DNA of 64,000 bases from Chryseobacterium sp. ISL-6 (GTDB lineage: Bacteria > Bacteroidota > Bacteroidia > Flavobacteriales > Weeksellaceae): positions 248,001 through 312,000 of the forward strand of contig NZ_JAGGPT010000010.1 of the NCBI RefSeq assembly GCF_018613715.1, in the 5' to 3' direction. Positions 48,592-57,389 of the stretch are shown in pieces. The notes under the pieces are model-generated. The model was not told the origin of the DNA. It saw nothing but the letters and a program-made list of their open reading frames with translations, and made no database searches. Numbering within the stretch: position 1 is the stretch's first letter; the number at the start of each line of letters is the position of its first letter. The position numbers and the translations under genes are program-made.

Positions 48592-49980
48592 TCAATAAGC
48601 TTGTTCGTCTCCTTTCAAAATATTGTACAAAGTAAGAAAGATAATTTTAATATCTAAAAAAAAGGACCAATTCTGAATATACCAAATATCTTTTTCTATC
48701 CGTTTTTCCATATCTCTATGAGAAAATATCTCCCCTCTTGAACCCATTACTTGTGCCCATCCAGTAATTCCGGGTTTTACAATATGTCTTGTCATATATT
48801 TTTTTGTAATCTTGGAGTACATGTCTGTTTGGGACATCATATGCGGTCTCGGACCAACTATTGACATTTGGCCAAGAAAAACATTAATAAACTGGGGCAA
48901 TTCGTCTATACTTGTTTTACGCATAAATGCACCAAATTTTGTAACTCTCGGATCATTTCTTTTAGCAATTTGAAGGTCAGCATTTGTATTGATAGTCATG
49001 CTCCTAAATTTGATACAATTGAATGGTATATTATTGAGTCCTGATCTTTTTTGCAAAAAAAATGCCGAATCATTGCTTTCTAATTTAATAATTAATGCAA
49101 CAATAGGTATTAACCAAGATAATAAAAAGACAATTATAAAAAATGAAAACCCAATATCAAATGTTCTTTTTAAAATTTGTTTTTTGGGATTCGATAATGG
49201 TTCTCTAATTAATTTCAGAAAAGGAATCTCGTGAATTACATCAAAATAATAAGGTCCGAGATTAACATATTTGAAATCGGGTACCATATAAATCCTTATC
49301 ATTTTATGCTCTGCAACTTCTACAATTTTTTTATATAAATCAACTTCAATTTTGTCATCACAAAATATAATACTGTTTATACCTGTATTTTCCAGATCAT
49401 CGAATAACTTATCAATGCTACCTAGATATCTATTTTTCGTTTCTGTCTCAATAGGTGCATAAACACCTCTCAATCCCATAAATCTCCTCAGATCCTTATT
49501 TGATAATAATGATGTTGATAATTTATTTTCTCCAACAAGAACTGTATTAAAAGAGTACAATTTCCTTCCTAATTTCACTCTGTTTTTCTTTCGGTATAAG
49601 AACAAAAGAAACCTTGTGAGGGTCATAAAGAAACCAGTCAATAGAAAATAAAGTATTATATTTCTATAGTCAATTTTTACAGAAAAAATTAGATTTAAGT
49701 AAATTAATGAAGCGCCTACCAATAAGACAAAAGATTTTGTCAATGCATTAAAATGCAGTGATGACTCCATAATTTTTAAGCTTTTGTAAGGCTTAGTTAT
49801 AATTGTAATGACAAACCAAGATATATTAAGGAGAATAAATTGAACTTTAAAATTCTGAGCAAAACTTCTTTCATCAAATTCAAAAAAATATAGTTTTCCT
49901 AAAATAAAAAGAACATTGATAATAATATAATCTCCTATCAGAAAAATTCCGGGTAAATATCTAAAAAAATAAACTAACAT
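48592..49980 (-). CDS. Polyprenyl glycosylphosphotransferase initiating polysaccharide synthesis (WcaJ/WbaP-like)
   Basis: The 462-residue protein has four N-terminal membrane helices, a Rossmann-like central domain (about 150-240, 'KNRYLGSIDKLFDDLENTGI') and, after a fifth helix, the bacterial sugar transferase domain. Its signatures are 'LQKRSGLNNIPFNCIKFRSM', 'TKFGAFMRKTSIDELPQFIN' and 'MSIVGPRPHM'. It transfers a hexose-1-phosphate to undecaprenyl phosphate at the inner membrane, starting the repeat unit. It is the last gene of the polysaccharide operon, followed by the terminator. Confidence 0.92.
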   Translation of the reverse strand: MLVYFFRYLPGIFLIGDYIIINVLFILGKLYFFEFDERSFAQNFKVQFILLNISWFVITIITKPYKSLKIMESSLHFNALTKSFVLLVGASLIYLNLIFSVKIDYRNIILYFLLTGFFMTLTRFLLFLYRKKNRVKLGRKLYSFNTVLVGENKLSTSLLSNKDLRRFMGLRGVYAPIETETKNRYLGSIDKLFDDLENTGINSIIFCDDKIEVDLYKKIVEVAEHKMIRIYMVPDFKYVNLGPYYFDVIHEIPFLKLIREPLSNPKKQILKRTFDIGFSFFIIVFLLSWLIPIVALIIKLESNDSAFFLQKRSGLNNIPFNCIKFRSMTINTNADLQIAKRNDPRVTKFGAFMRKTSIDELPQFINVFLGQMSIVGPRPHMMSQTDMYSKITKKYMTRHIVKPGITGWAQVMGSRGEIFSHRDMEKRIEKDIWYIQNWSFFLDIKIIFLTLYNILKGDEQAY

Positions 49981-50077
49981 AAATTCGACAATGGTTATTC
50001 AATTTTTCAAATTTACTTTATAATATCTATGTAACTCAGAAACTTAAGTCATTAGTTCTCATAAAGTTTAAAATGAA

Positions 50078-50623
50078 TTAAAAAAATTTTAAAGAAAATT
50101 CCGGTAAAACTTTGTCTTTTTCTGAAAGTAAAATGTCATCTAAGGGGAGTTGCCAATCAATATTAAGTTCGGTATCATTCCAAAGAACACCACCTTCTGA
50201 TTCTTTGTCATAGAGATTATCGCATTTGTATGAAAATATAGCAGTCTCGCTTAGAACAGAAAATCCATGTCCGAAACCTCTTGGGACATATAGTTGCAAT
50301 TTATTTTCGCCTGTAAGTTCAATTGAAAACCACTTTCCAAATGTGGGTGAATCTTCTCTTAGATCAACAGCTACATCGAGAACCTTTCCATCCAAACATG
50401 ACACCAGTTTCGCCTGAGCTTTTTCTCCTTTCTGCAAATGTAAGCCTCTAAGAACTCCATAAGTTGATTTGGAGATATTATCCTGAACGAAATGTCCGTT
50501 CATACCTGTTAATTCTTCAAACTTTTTCTCATTGAATTTTTCGTAAAAATATCCTCTTTCATCTTCAAAAACAGTTGGCTCTATAATATAGCAGTCCCTA
50601 AGTGGTGTTTCTTTTATTTTCAT
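50078..50623 (-). CDS. rfbC: dTDP-4-dehydrorhamnose 3,5-epimerase
   Basis: The 181-residue cupin enzyme has 'DERGYFYEKFNEKKFEEL', 'FVQDNISKSTYGVLRGLHLQ' with catalytic His62, 'YVPRGFGHGF' and the conserved Tyr in 'IFSYKCDNLYD'. It epimerises dTDP-4-keto-6-deoxyglucose toward the L-rhamno form. rmlA, rmlB and rmlD are not in the window. With the zinc-ribbon epimerase encoded upstream it suggests an L-rhamnose or 6-deoxy-L-talose residue in the polymer. A TATATTTG box lies 67 nt upstream. Confidence 0.93.
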   Translation of the reverse strand: MKIKETPLRDCYIIEPTVFEDERGYFYEKFNEKKFEELTGMNGHFVQDNISKSTYGVLRGLHLQKGEKAQAKLVSCLDGKVLDVAVDLREDSPTFGKWFSIELTGENKLQLYVPRGFGHGFSVLSETAIFSYKCDNLYDKESEGGVLWNDTELNIDWQLPLDDILLSEKDKVLPEFSLKFF

Positions 50624-50689
50624 AAGTTGTGTTAGCTTTATTTACAAAGCTTAATCATTTTGTTTTATAACTATCCGATTGAAAAGGCA

Positions 50690-50697
50690 CAAATATA
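50690..50697 (-). promoter_or_regulatory. -7 box, internal promoter candidate before rfbC
   Basis: TATATTTG on the minus strand matches TAnnTTTG exactly, in the 100-bp gap before rfbC. It may allow rfbC and the glycosylphosphotransferase to be expressed apart from the upstream operon. Confidence 0.4.
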
Positions 50698-50724
50698 AAA
50701 ATTAATGCCACATAAAAATAGTTT

Positions 50725-51822
50725 TTATTTAATTACCCTTTTATAAAGATTTATCAAATTCAAAAAATTATTATTTTTATTATATTCTTTAAAAGCTTTT
50801 TCAAATGAATTGTTTCCCATTTGAGTTTTCTTTTTTTCGTCAAAAAAAAGTTTAACTTTTTCTATTGCTTCGTCTGTTGTATTATAAACATACCCATTAT
50901 AATCATTGTCAACGGTATCTTTATTTCCCATCACATTGCTCACTAAAAGAGGTTTCCGGATCGCCATTGCTTCGAGAATCGCAATTGGAAGTCCTTCCCA
51001 TAAAGACACTTGTAAATATAAATCAAGTGTATTTAATTTTTGCAATAATTCTTCTCTTGTTCTTATCCAACCTGTAACAGTAATATTTTCAGAAGTAATG
51101 TCATCGATAAGCTCCCCGTTTCCTATCCATACAAAATTAACATTTGGCAGCTTCGATGCTATCTCATTAAAAGCCTTTGGATTCTTTTGTGCTGTCAATC
51201 TTCCAACCGTTCCAACAGTAAAACGTTCATTCGTTACAGGAAAGTACAGTTTTTCTGGCAATTCAAAATCAACTCCGTTTCTAATAAGGCTCGTTTTGCC
51301 AATTTTTTTTGCCATTTCATATTCCGTATTTCCAGAAGCAATTGTAGTTCCACCAAATAAAAAGGGCATTACATATTCTATAACTTTAAAAAGGAAAATC
51401 TTAGTTTTCGAAATATTTTGCTGGACAAAGGAAAATCCGTGGGGTGAATAATAAATATTCTTTTTAGATACTAATCCCAAACAAGCCAATCTTCCTATAA
51501 CACCTGCTTTTGCAGAATGGAGATGAATTATATCAGGTTTTATTTTTTTCAATATTTTTCGCGACTCTGTAATTACCTGATGATCTTTTTTCAAATTTAT
51601 GGGACGCTGCATATCCAGTTCGTAAAGATAAATATCCGGATGAATTTCCTTATGAAATAATTCCTTATCCAGTTCAATACGATTTGGACTATAAATTAAA
51701 TGAATATCACAATTAATATCAGACTGATGTGTTGCCAGAAAATTGCTTAAATCTTTTACGTAGGTATAAACCCCACCTCCAAAAGCTTCTACAAACTGAA
51801 CAATCTTAATTTTCTTTTCCAA
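50725..51822 (-). CDS. Glycosyltransferase family 4 (GT-B)
   Basis: The 365-residue protein starts 'MEKKIKIVQFVEAFGGGVYT', the GT4 acceptor-side glycine motif. It has 'HSAKAGVIGRLACLGLVSKK', 'TVGRLTAQKNPKAFNEIAS' and the donor-site 'LYLQVSLWEGLPIAILEAMA' with the EX7E glutamates. It is cytoplasmic, adding a sugar with retention of configuration to the lipid-linked repeat unit. Donor sugar is unknown. It lies downstream of the GH39-like gene in the operon. Confidence 0.9.
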   Translation of the reverse strand: MEKKIKIVQFVEAFGGGVYTYVKDLSNFLATHQSDINCDIHLIYSPNRIELDKELFHKEIHPDIYLYELDMQRPINLKKDHQVITESRKILKKIKPDIIHLHSAKAGVIGRLACLGLVSKKNIYYSPHGFSFVQQNISKTKIFLFKVIEYVMPFLFGGTTIASGNTEYEMAKKIGKTSLIRNGVDFELPEKLYFPVTNERFTVGTVGRLTAQKNPKAFNEIASKLPNVNFVWIGNGELIDDITSENITVTGWIRTREELLQKLNTLDLYLQVSLWEGLPIAILEAMAIRKPLLVSNVMGNKDTVDNDYNGYVYNTTDEAIEKVKLFFDEKKKTQMGNNSFEKAFKEYNKNNNFLNLINLYKRVIK

Positions 51823-51887
51823 ACTAATAATTTTGATTTAATACATGATGAGATGTAGTTTAATAATTTACATCTCAATTCTTTTAA

Positions 51888-53186
51888 TTACTTAGAGATG
51901 GATAAATAATATACCGTTTTAGGGTTCATACTTGGGATGTTAATTGTTGTGGTATTTTTATTAACTATAATCTTTTGCTTTTGATTAAATATCATATTTT
52001 CCAGTGGCAGCTCAAGCGTATTAGGAATCTCATATACTACTAAGTCAAGATTTTTATCTTTCTTATAAAGACTAAACAAATTTTTCAACTTCACCTTTGC
52101 ATTTACAATTCTATTTCCACTGTTATTGTTTAAAATAATATATTCTCCCTTATCATCATAAGAGGCAAATACAGATGTTTGATCATAATTGGTTATATCT
52201 TTTACTCTAGTGCCTTTCGTGCTTTGATTATAAATTTTGTAAGCCCACCATACCGATCTAGGTTTACCTTTTTTATCTAATAATCCATTAATTGAATTAT
52301 TACAATTGAAAACGCCATTGCTTTCTGCCCAACATGCTTTACAAGCACCATCTATATTATTATCTTCCAAATATTTAAACACTTGTAATACTTCTGAAGG
52401 AGAAAATTGTGAGTATTGGTTGATTATTTCATTTAGAATAATTTTCTTTACACCAACTTTTGGATATCTAGGAAGTATCTCAGTTCTCAGCCTTTTCATA
52501 TCCTTATTGAAATCCTTATAATATTCTCCGTCCCTTAACTCGTGCCAGCTAAGTATATCAACCCTTACATTATTCGTATTACAAAATTTCAAGAATCCTT
52601 CCATTTCTTTTTCATTGTATCGGTCAAAAGAAGGTCCTGTGATCAAAGCTTTATCCCCTCCAGGTGAAGACCTGATAATATCATGTGCTTTTTTAAATAT
52701 TTTATAATATTCCTCCGTATCAAAATCTCCAAATCCACCCTGATGAAAAGGCTCATTCCATATATCATAAATTACTTTATTATTGAATTTTTGATACTCC
52801 GTATTTATTACTGTTTTTAACCGACCTGTATATAAAGGATGTGACCATTCTTTATTATTTTTTTTACCGGGATAGCCATACATATCAGATATTACTAAAA
52901 TTGGTGTAACCCCAAAACTTCTTAAATAATCAATATCATCAACCGATTTATAAGACCACCCTATTCTCCAGTACTTAGGTTGCAAAGCAATAATATCATT
53001 TTGAAGTGCTTTAATATTATCATAATGAAGAAAACCAGACATTGATTTTACATTGCTGATTTTTTTACTGAAATCAACTTCCACAATTACAGAATCCTTA
53101 GTTCTCTGACATTTGACAAGAATTAAAGAAATAAAAAGGATGATTATAGAAATTATCTTTATTTTATAAGCATAAATTATTTTCAT
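51888..53186 (-). CDS. GH39-like glycoside hydrolase, membrane-anchored, inside polysaccharide operon
   Basis: The 432-residue protein has an N-terminal hydrophobic segment ending 'LILVKC' (Cys26; a possible but non-canonical lipobox). The TIM-barrel part carries acid/base Glu145 in 'IYDIWNEPFHQGG' and a likely nucleophile Glu253 in 'IILNEIINQ', the clan GH-A pattern. 'SWHELRDGEYY' lies between them. A C-terminal beta domain (about 325-432) completes a GH39/beta-xylosidase-like outline. PslG of Pseudomonas is a comparable GH39 enzyme inside a polysaccharide operon, so a role in trimming or releasing the polymer in the periplasm is inferred. Substrate is unknown. Confidence 0.78.
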   Translation of the reverse strand: MKIIYAYKIKIISIIILFISLILVKCQRTKDSVIVEVDFSKKISNVKSMSGFLHYDNIKALQNDIIALQPKYWRIGWSYKSVDDIDYLRSFGVTPILVISDMYGYPGKKNNKEWSHPLYTGRLKTVINTEYQKFNNKVIYDIWNEPFHQGGFGDFDTEEYYKIFKKAHDIIRSSPGGDKALITGPSFDRYNEKEMEGFLKFCNTNNVRVDILSWHELRDGEYYKDFNKDMKRLRTEILPRYPKVGVKKIILNEIINQYSQFSPSEVLQVFKYLEDNNIDGACKACWAESNGVFNCNNSINGLLDKKGKPRSVWWAYKIYNQSTKGTRVKDITNYDQTSVFASYDDKGEYIILNNNSGNRIVNAKVKLKNLFSLYKKDKNLDLVVYEIPNTLELPLENMIFNQKQKIIVNKNTTTINIPSMNPKTVYYLSISK

Positions 53187-53213
53187 ATATTTTATTGTGA
53201 ATGATTAACAATA

Positions 53214-53957
53214 CTAATTTACTTTTTTCTTTGACAGTTTATATTCAACTGCCAACTTCGACACTGCAAATAGGGTAACCATTCTTTTATAAATTTTCAT
53301 ATGAAAAGGTCTATCACTTCTGGATAATAAACTTCCTAACTGGGTAACTGTATTATCTGATCTTCTGTAAAGAAGAAAAGGTTTATCTATGAACTTTACT
53401 TTACCCACAACTTCTGCAACCAATCCTATCCAAAGATCTATAGCCACTTCTTTATTTTTAGGAAACGGCATAGAATAATTTAAAACTCTTCTGTTAAAAG
53501 CCATACAGCAACCATAATACGTGCTACAGATTATATTTTTTAATAGACCTGTTCCTGAATTATATATTGTAAAAAATGAATGATTAGTAACATTTAAAGA
53601 TTCATCGGTCACCATGGAATTTGTAACCACCAAATCGTTAGTTTTCAGATTTTCTACCAGCGTAGTATATTTACCGGGCAGCCAAACATCGTCCTGATCA
53701 GATATGAAAATAATATCTCCCGTTGATTCCTTTAGTGCATTTTGAAAATTTGGGGTGTAACCGCGTTCTCCCTTATTGATCAATATTTTTATTCTGCTAT
53801 CATTTATATTTCTAATGATCTCTAATGTATTATCAGTAGATCCATCATCAGAAACAATTACTTCATCATTTTGTCCGATTTGTTTCAAAACCGAATCAAT
53901 TTGTTCGAATATAAATTTTTCGCCATTATAAGTAGCCAAACATATACTTACTTTCAT
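53214..53957 (-). CDS. Glycosyltransferase family 2 (GT-A), rhamnosyl-type
   Basis: The 247-residue protein begins 'MKVSICLATYNGEKFIFEQI', with nucleotide-binding 'EVIVSDDGSTDNTLEII' and the DxD-like metal site in 'IIFISDQDDVWLPGK'. The 'DQDDVW' form and 'YGCCMAFNRRVL' are common in rhamnosyl- and galactosyltransferases of O-antigen loci. It is cytoplasmic and inverting. Its ATG overlaps the stop of the upstream GT4 by 4 nt (ATGA). Confidence 0.9.
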   Translation of the reverse strand: MKVSICLATYNGEKFIFEQIDSVLKQIGQNDEVIVSDDGSTDNTLEIIRNINDSRIKILINKGERGYTPNFQNALKESTGDIIFISDQDDVWLPGKYTTLVENLKTNDLVVTNSMVTDESLNVTNHSFFTIYNSGTGLLKNIICSTYYGCCMAFNRRVLNYSMPFPKNKEVAIDLWIGLVAEVVGKVKFIDKPFLLYRRSDNTVTQLGSLLSRSDRPFHMKIYKRMVTLFAVSKLAVEYKLSKKKVN

Positions 53958-55102
53958 TGTTTTTTTATTTTTTCAAATGCATTCACAAACTTATTTGCCG
54001 AACTTTCCCATCCTTTTTCTCCCGAAAAATACATTTCCTCGATATTGTGAGACATCTGTTCTAATAGATCCCTATTATAATATAGTTCCAATATAGCATC
54101 ACCAATTGCCTTGGAACTCTTTGGTTCAATTATAAGTCCTGTTTTTCCATGTTTAACCATTTCCGGCAAACCGCCTACATTAGTTGCAATAACAGGTTTC
54201 TTAAATGCATAAGCGGACATAATAACACCACTCTGTGTGGCATCTGTATATGGACAAACTACTGCGGAAGATTTGGAAATAAGATTAGCCAAATTTTCAG
54301 GATAAATATACTCATTAAGAATATTTATTTCGGAATATTGCTTATAAATTTCAATATCGAAATCAAAATTACCTCCGCCTGCAACTGTAAGAGTTATGTC
54401 AGGATATTTTTGAGTGGAGATAATCTCTACAAAAGCATCTAATAAGAATTTAATTCCTTTATATGGTGATATTCTACCGAAAAACAATATATTAAATTGA
54501 GATGAAGATTCCGTCTTATCTGTTTGATAATATCTCAGATAATCATATACGCTTAAAAAAGCAGTATGAATATTCTCCGGTTGCTGTTGATAGTGTTTTA
54601 CAAAATCATCTTTTTGATTTTCGTTTAATAATATCTTATTATTAATGAGTTTGAACTGAAGCTTTCTCAAAAACTTATCAATCATAAAGTTTTCTCCGGA
54701 ATGTAAAAACGGATCATGTACAATGAGCAACATCTTTTTTCGATACAATAGTGTAGAAAAAAAATACGTAAGCATATAATTATCAATAACAATTACGTCC
54801 GGATTTATCTTCTTTATGTATCGATTGATTGTATATGAAATATAAAGTTTCTTGAAAATATTGACATTACGAGTTCCTTTTACAACATATGTTTTATCTA
54901 ATGAAATGAGTTCTCCAAATCTTAGTAATTCTTCTACCTCTGTACCTTTAGAAATCGTTTTTGTTAATTTTTCTTTATCTAAAAAATTATAAATCTCATA
55001 CAGAGCCTCTGTGAAGAAGTAAACATCACATTTTTTCTTAAGCGCATTGATCAAAGAAACGTTGGCATCTAGGGCAAATGTGGATAAGAAAGCGACTTTC
55101 AT
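53954..55102 (-). CDS. Glycosyltransferase family 4 (GT-B)
   Basis: The 382-residue protein has 'MKVAFLSTFALDANVSLINA' at the start, 'PDVIVIDNYMLTYFFSTLLY' in the acceptor domain, and the donor domain 'NILFFGRISPYKGIKFLLDA', 'LTVAGGGNFDF' and 'VVCPYTDATQSGVIMSAYAF'. The 'TQSGV' signature with the following 'GLPEMVKHGKTGLII' is typical of GT4. It overlaps the GT2 gene downstream by 4 nt. Confidence 0.88.
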   Translation of the reverse strand: MKVAFLSTFALDANVSLINALKKKCDVYFFTEALYEIYNFLDKEKLTKTISKGTEVEELLRFGELISLDKTYVVKGTRNVNIFKKLYISYTINRYIKKINPDVIVIDNYMLTYFFSTLLYRKKMLLIVHDPFLHSGENFMIDKFLRKLQFKLINNKILLNENQKDDFVKHYQQQPENIHTAFLSVYDYLRYYQTDKTESSSQFNILFFGRISPYKGIKFLLDAFVEIISTQKYPDITLTVAGGGNFDFDIEIYKQYSEINILNEYIYPENLANLISKSSAVVCPYTDATQSGVIMSAYAFKKPVIATNVGGLPEMVKHGKTGLIIEPKSSKAIGDAILELYYNRDLLEQMSHNIEEMYFSGEKGWESSANKFVNAFEKIKKQ

Positions 55103-55126
55103 GGTAGAAATAAGTTTTTTTAAATG

Positions 55127-56347
55127 TTATTTTTTCGGATTAAGAATTTTATCCATATGTTTATTAAATATATAATATGCTCTACTGATAGAAGGTTTAT
55201 CCCACAATATATTTTCATAGTTTCTGATAATGAAGTTGTTGGATTTATACATTTTCAGAACCCCAAATAATAACAGTACAAACGTAAATGTCATTTTAAA
55301 CACACGACTCAAGGTGGCATAGAAATAAGGATACAATATCCAATAAGAGACTGCAAAAAGGGTAGTCATTCTATCAATCAACACAGAGTATTCCGACAAA
55401 AACAGGTAGGTCATTGTAAAGAGAAAAAGAAGGTTGAAAAAAATATTAAGCAACTTCTCATCTTTTATATAATTTCCTATTTTATCGTAGGAGGTATAAA
55501 ATATAATGAAAGTCAAAACTTTTTCCAAGTATCCTATTGTAATACCATATCCGCTACTATATAAACTACTTTTTGAATAAGCTTCTGCCATTATAGAATA
55601 GAATCCACCAAATAACTTTCCTAGAGCTAAAACGATAGGCGTAATAAATTTTATTTGCCCCAGATACAAAATATTTCCTAGTATAAAAGCCCCCCAAACA
55701 AAGGCAGGTAAAAATTTCTTGTGCAGAAAAAAATAAAGAGGAAAGTAAAAAATTGCAGATGAATGAAAAAGAAGTCCAATTCCATTACATATAAAATATT
55801 TAGCCGCATTTCTTTCTTTAATATACTTCAGGGAATAAATAAAAAGAAATATTGCTTTTGAATTCCTTAATAGATTAATCTCTATAACCAATCCTGAGAA
55901 AATAAAAAACATAATAAACCCCAATATATATTGAGGGGAATATTTCCTGAAAAAATAATTAAGAAGTAGAACATCTATCAGGGAAGAAACTATCTGAAGT
56001 AAAAAATAATCAGACGAGATGCTTTTGAGAAGAATCAAAATTACTTTGAAACCAGGTTCTACTTTCAGAAGATAATCTTCGTTGACACTTGAAAAAAACT
56101 GTGTTACTCCCCGAGTATCAGAAAGTGTTGGCGCGGTTTCATACAAAGGATAATATACGGCAAAATCGGTATCAAGATATCCCCTGAACCCAAAGAAAAC
56201 AAAAAAGATCAACATACCTAAGTATCTGATAATTTTAATATCACTTCCGTCTTTTCTTAATTTATTTTCCCACAAAAAAAGAGCAAAGTAAATCAAAAAA
56301 AGAATAATATATGGTATTGAATATATATAGCTAAAGGTTGGTTCCAT
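55127..56347 (-). CDS. EpsG-family membrane protein, likely Wzy-type polymerase
   Basis: The 406-residue protein has about ten or more transmembrane segments and the EpsG features: 'FFGFRGYLDTDFAVYYPLYE' after the second helix, a large loop, and 'EINLLRNSKAIFLFIYSLKY' with 'GLLFHSSAIFYFPLYFFL' (conserved Arg and His). EpsG/Wzy proteins join lipid-linked repeat units on the periplasmic face. It is the only polymerase candidate in the locus, which supports the assignment. Confidence 0.8.
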   Translation of the reverse strand: MEPTFSYIYSIPYIILFLIYFALFLWENKLRKDGSDIKIIRYLGMLIFFVFFGFRGYLDTDFAVYYPLYETAPTLSDTRGVTQFFSSVNEDYLLKVEPGFKVILILLKSISSDYFLLQIVSSLIDVLLLNYFFRKYSPQYILGFIMFFIFSGLVIEINLLRNSKAIFLFIYSLKYIKERNAAKYFICNGIGLLFHSSAIFYFPLYFFLHKKFLPAFVWGAFILGNILYLGQIKFITPIVLALGKLFGGFYSIMAEAYSKSSLYSSGYGITIGYLEKVLTFIIFYTSYDKIGNYIKDEKLLNIFFNLLFLFTMTYLFLSEYSVLIDRMTTLFAVSYWILYPYFYATLSRVFKMTFTFVLLLFGVLKMYKSNNFIIRNYENILWDKPSISRAYYIFNKHMDKILNPKK

Positions 56348-56486
56348 AAGATACTATACTTTACTTTTTGAATTTTTTAACTGCAATTATAACTAAATAT
56401 ATAAAACTCTGTATTTTAAATATTAATTTACAATAGCTATGATAAGTAAAAACAGCTGCTGTCTCTTTCTTTTTATAATTAATCAC

Positions 56487-57389
56487 TTATCTCACAGTCC
56501 TTTTATTTAAATATAAATTGAACCCCTCTTTATATGCTTTCAATGCTATTAGCCATTGATTTTTGGGATACCTAAAATATAACATAATAAGAACATACAA
56601 AAAATTATATATGACGATATATGATGCGTAAAAAGAGTTATAGTTTTTTAATGAAAAATAAACTAAATTTCTCCATAAAAACCTTATTGAAAAATCACTC
56701 ATTTTGCCTGTTGAGGTAGATTCATTATGATAGATCACAGAATTCGAAATATACCATAATGTTTTTTTATTCTTATTAAGTGCTCTATAAACAAAATCAG
56801 TATCATCATAATAAACGAAATAATTCTCATCCATCATTCCTACACTGCTGAACACTTCTTTTTTTATCAACATAAAACAGGTAGGTGCATAAATTACCTT
56901 CTTGTCTGTGTTGAATTGTCCCCTATCATCTTCTTCCTGCCCATATTGCACTGTAATACCATTCCGTTTATTAAAACCTCCACCTGCAGCCCAAATTTTA
57001 TTAGTTCCATAAAAATATATTTTAGGAACAACCATATCTGCATCATGCGTATCAAGACCAAATAGTAATTTCTCAATGGATTCACTTTCCAGAGCAATGT
57101 CATTGTTAGAAAGCAACACTAAATCACATCCATCCGCAATAGCTCTGTTAATTCCAATATTATTTCCTTTGGCAACACCAAAATTTTCAGAATTCTCAAT
57201 AATTACTGTGTCGTATTGATATTGATCAGCTAATTTTTTACTTAATACTAAAGAACCATCTGGAGACAGGTTATCGACCACATATAATACAAAATTTTTA
57301 TATGTTTGCTTACCTAAAGTCTCAAAAAACTCTTCAAGAACAGATTCGCTATTATATAAAACGGTTACTATACCTATTTTTCTACTCAT
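56487..57389 (-). CDS. Glycosyltransferase family 2 (GT-A), WcaA/RfbF-like
   Basis: The 300-residue protein has 'IGIVTVLYNSESVLEEFFET', 'LYVVDNLSPDGSLVLSKKL', 'NFGVAKGNNIGINRAIADG', and the metal site 'LLSNNDIALE'. The 'DENYFVYYDDTDFVYRA' and 'YHNESTSTGK' motifs place it with dTDP-rhamnosyltransferase-like GT2 enzymes. A C-terminal membrane-associated helix region follows. Its ATG overlaps the epimerase stop by 4 nt, showing coupling with the sugar-nucleotide enzyme. Confidence 0.88.
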   Translation of the reverse strand: MSRKIGIVTVLYNSESVLEEFFETLGKQTYKNFVLYVVDNLSPDGSLVLSKKLADQYQYDTVIIENSENFGVAKGNNIGINRAIADGCDLVLLSNNDIALESESIEKLLFGLDTHDADMVVPKIYFYGTNKIWAAGGGFNKRNGITVQYGQEEDDRGQFNTDKKVIYAPTCFMLIKKEVFSSVGMMDENYFVYYDDTDFVYRALNKNKKTLWYISNSVIYHNESTSTGKMSDFSIRFLWRNLVYFSLKNYNSFYASYIVIYNFLYVLIMLYFRYPKNQWLIALKAYKEGFNLYLNKRTVR

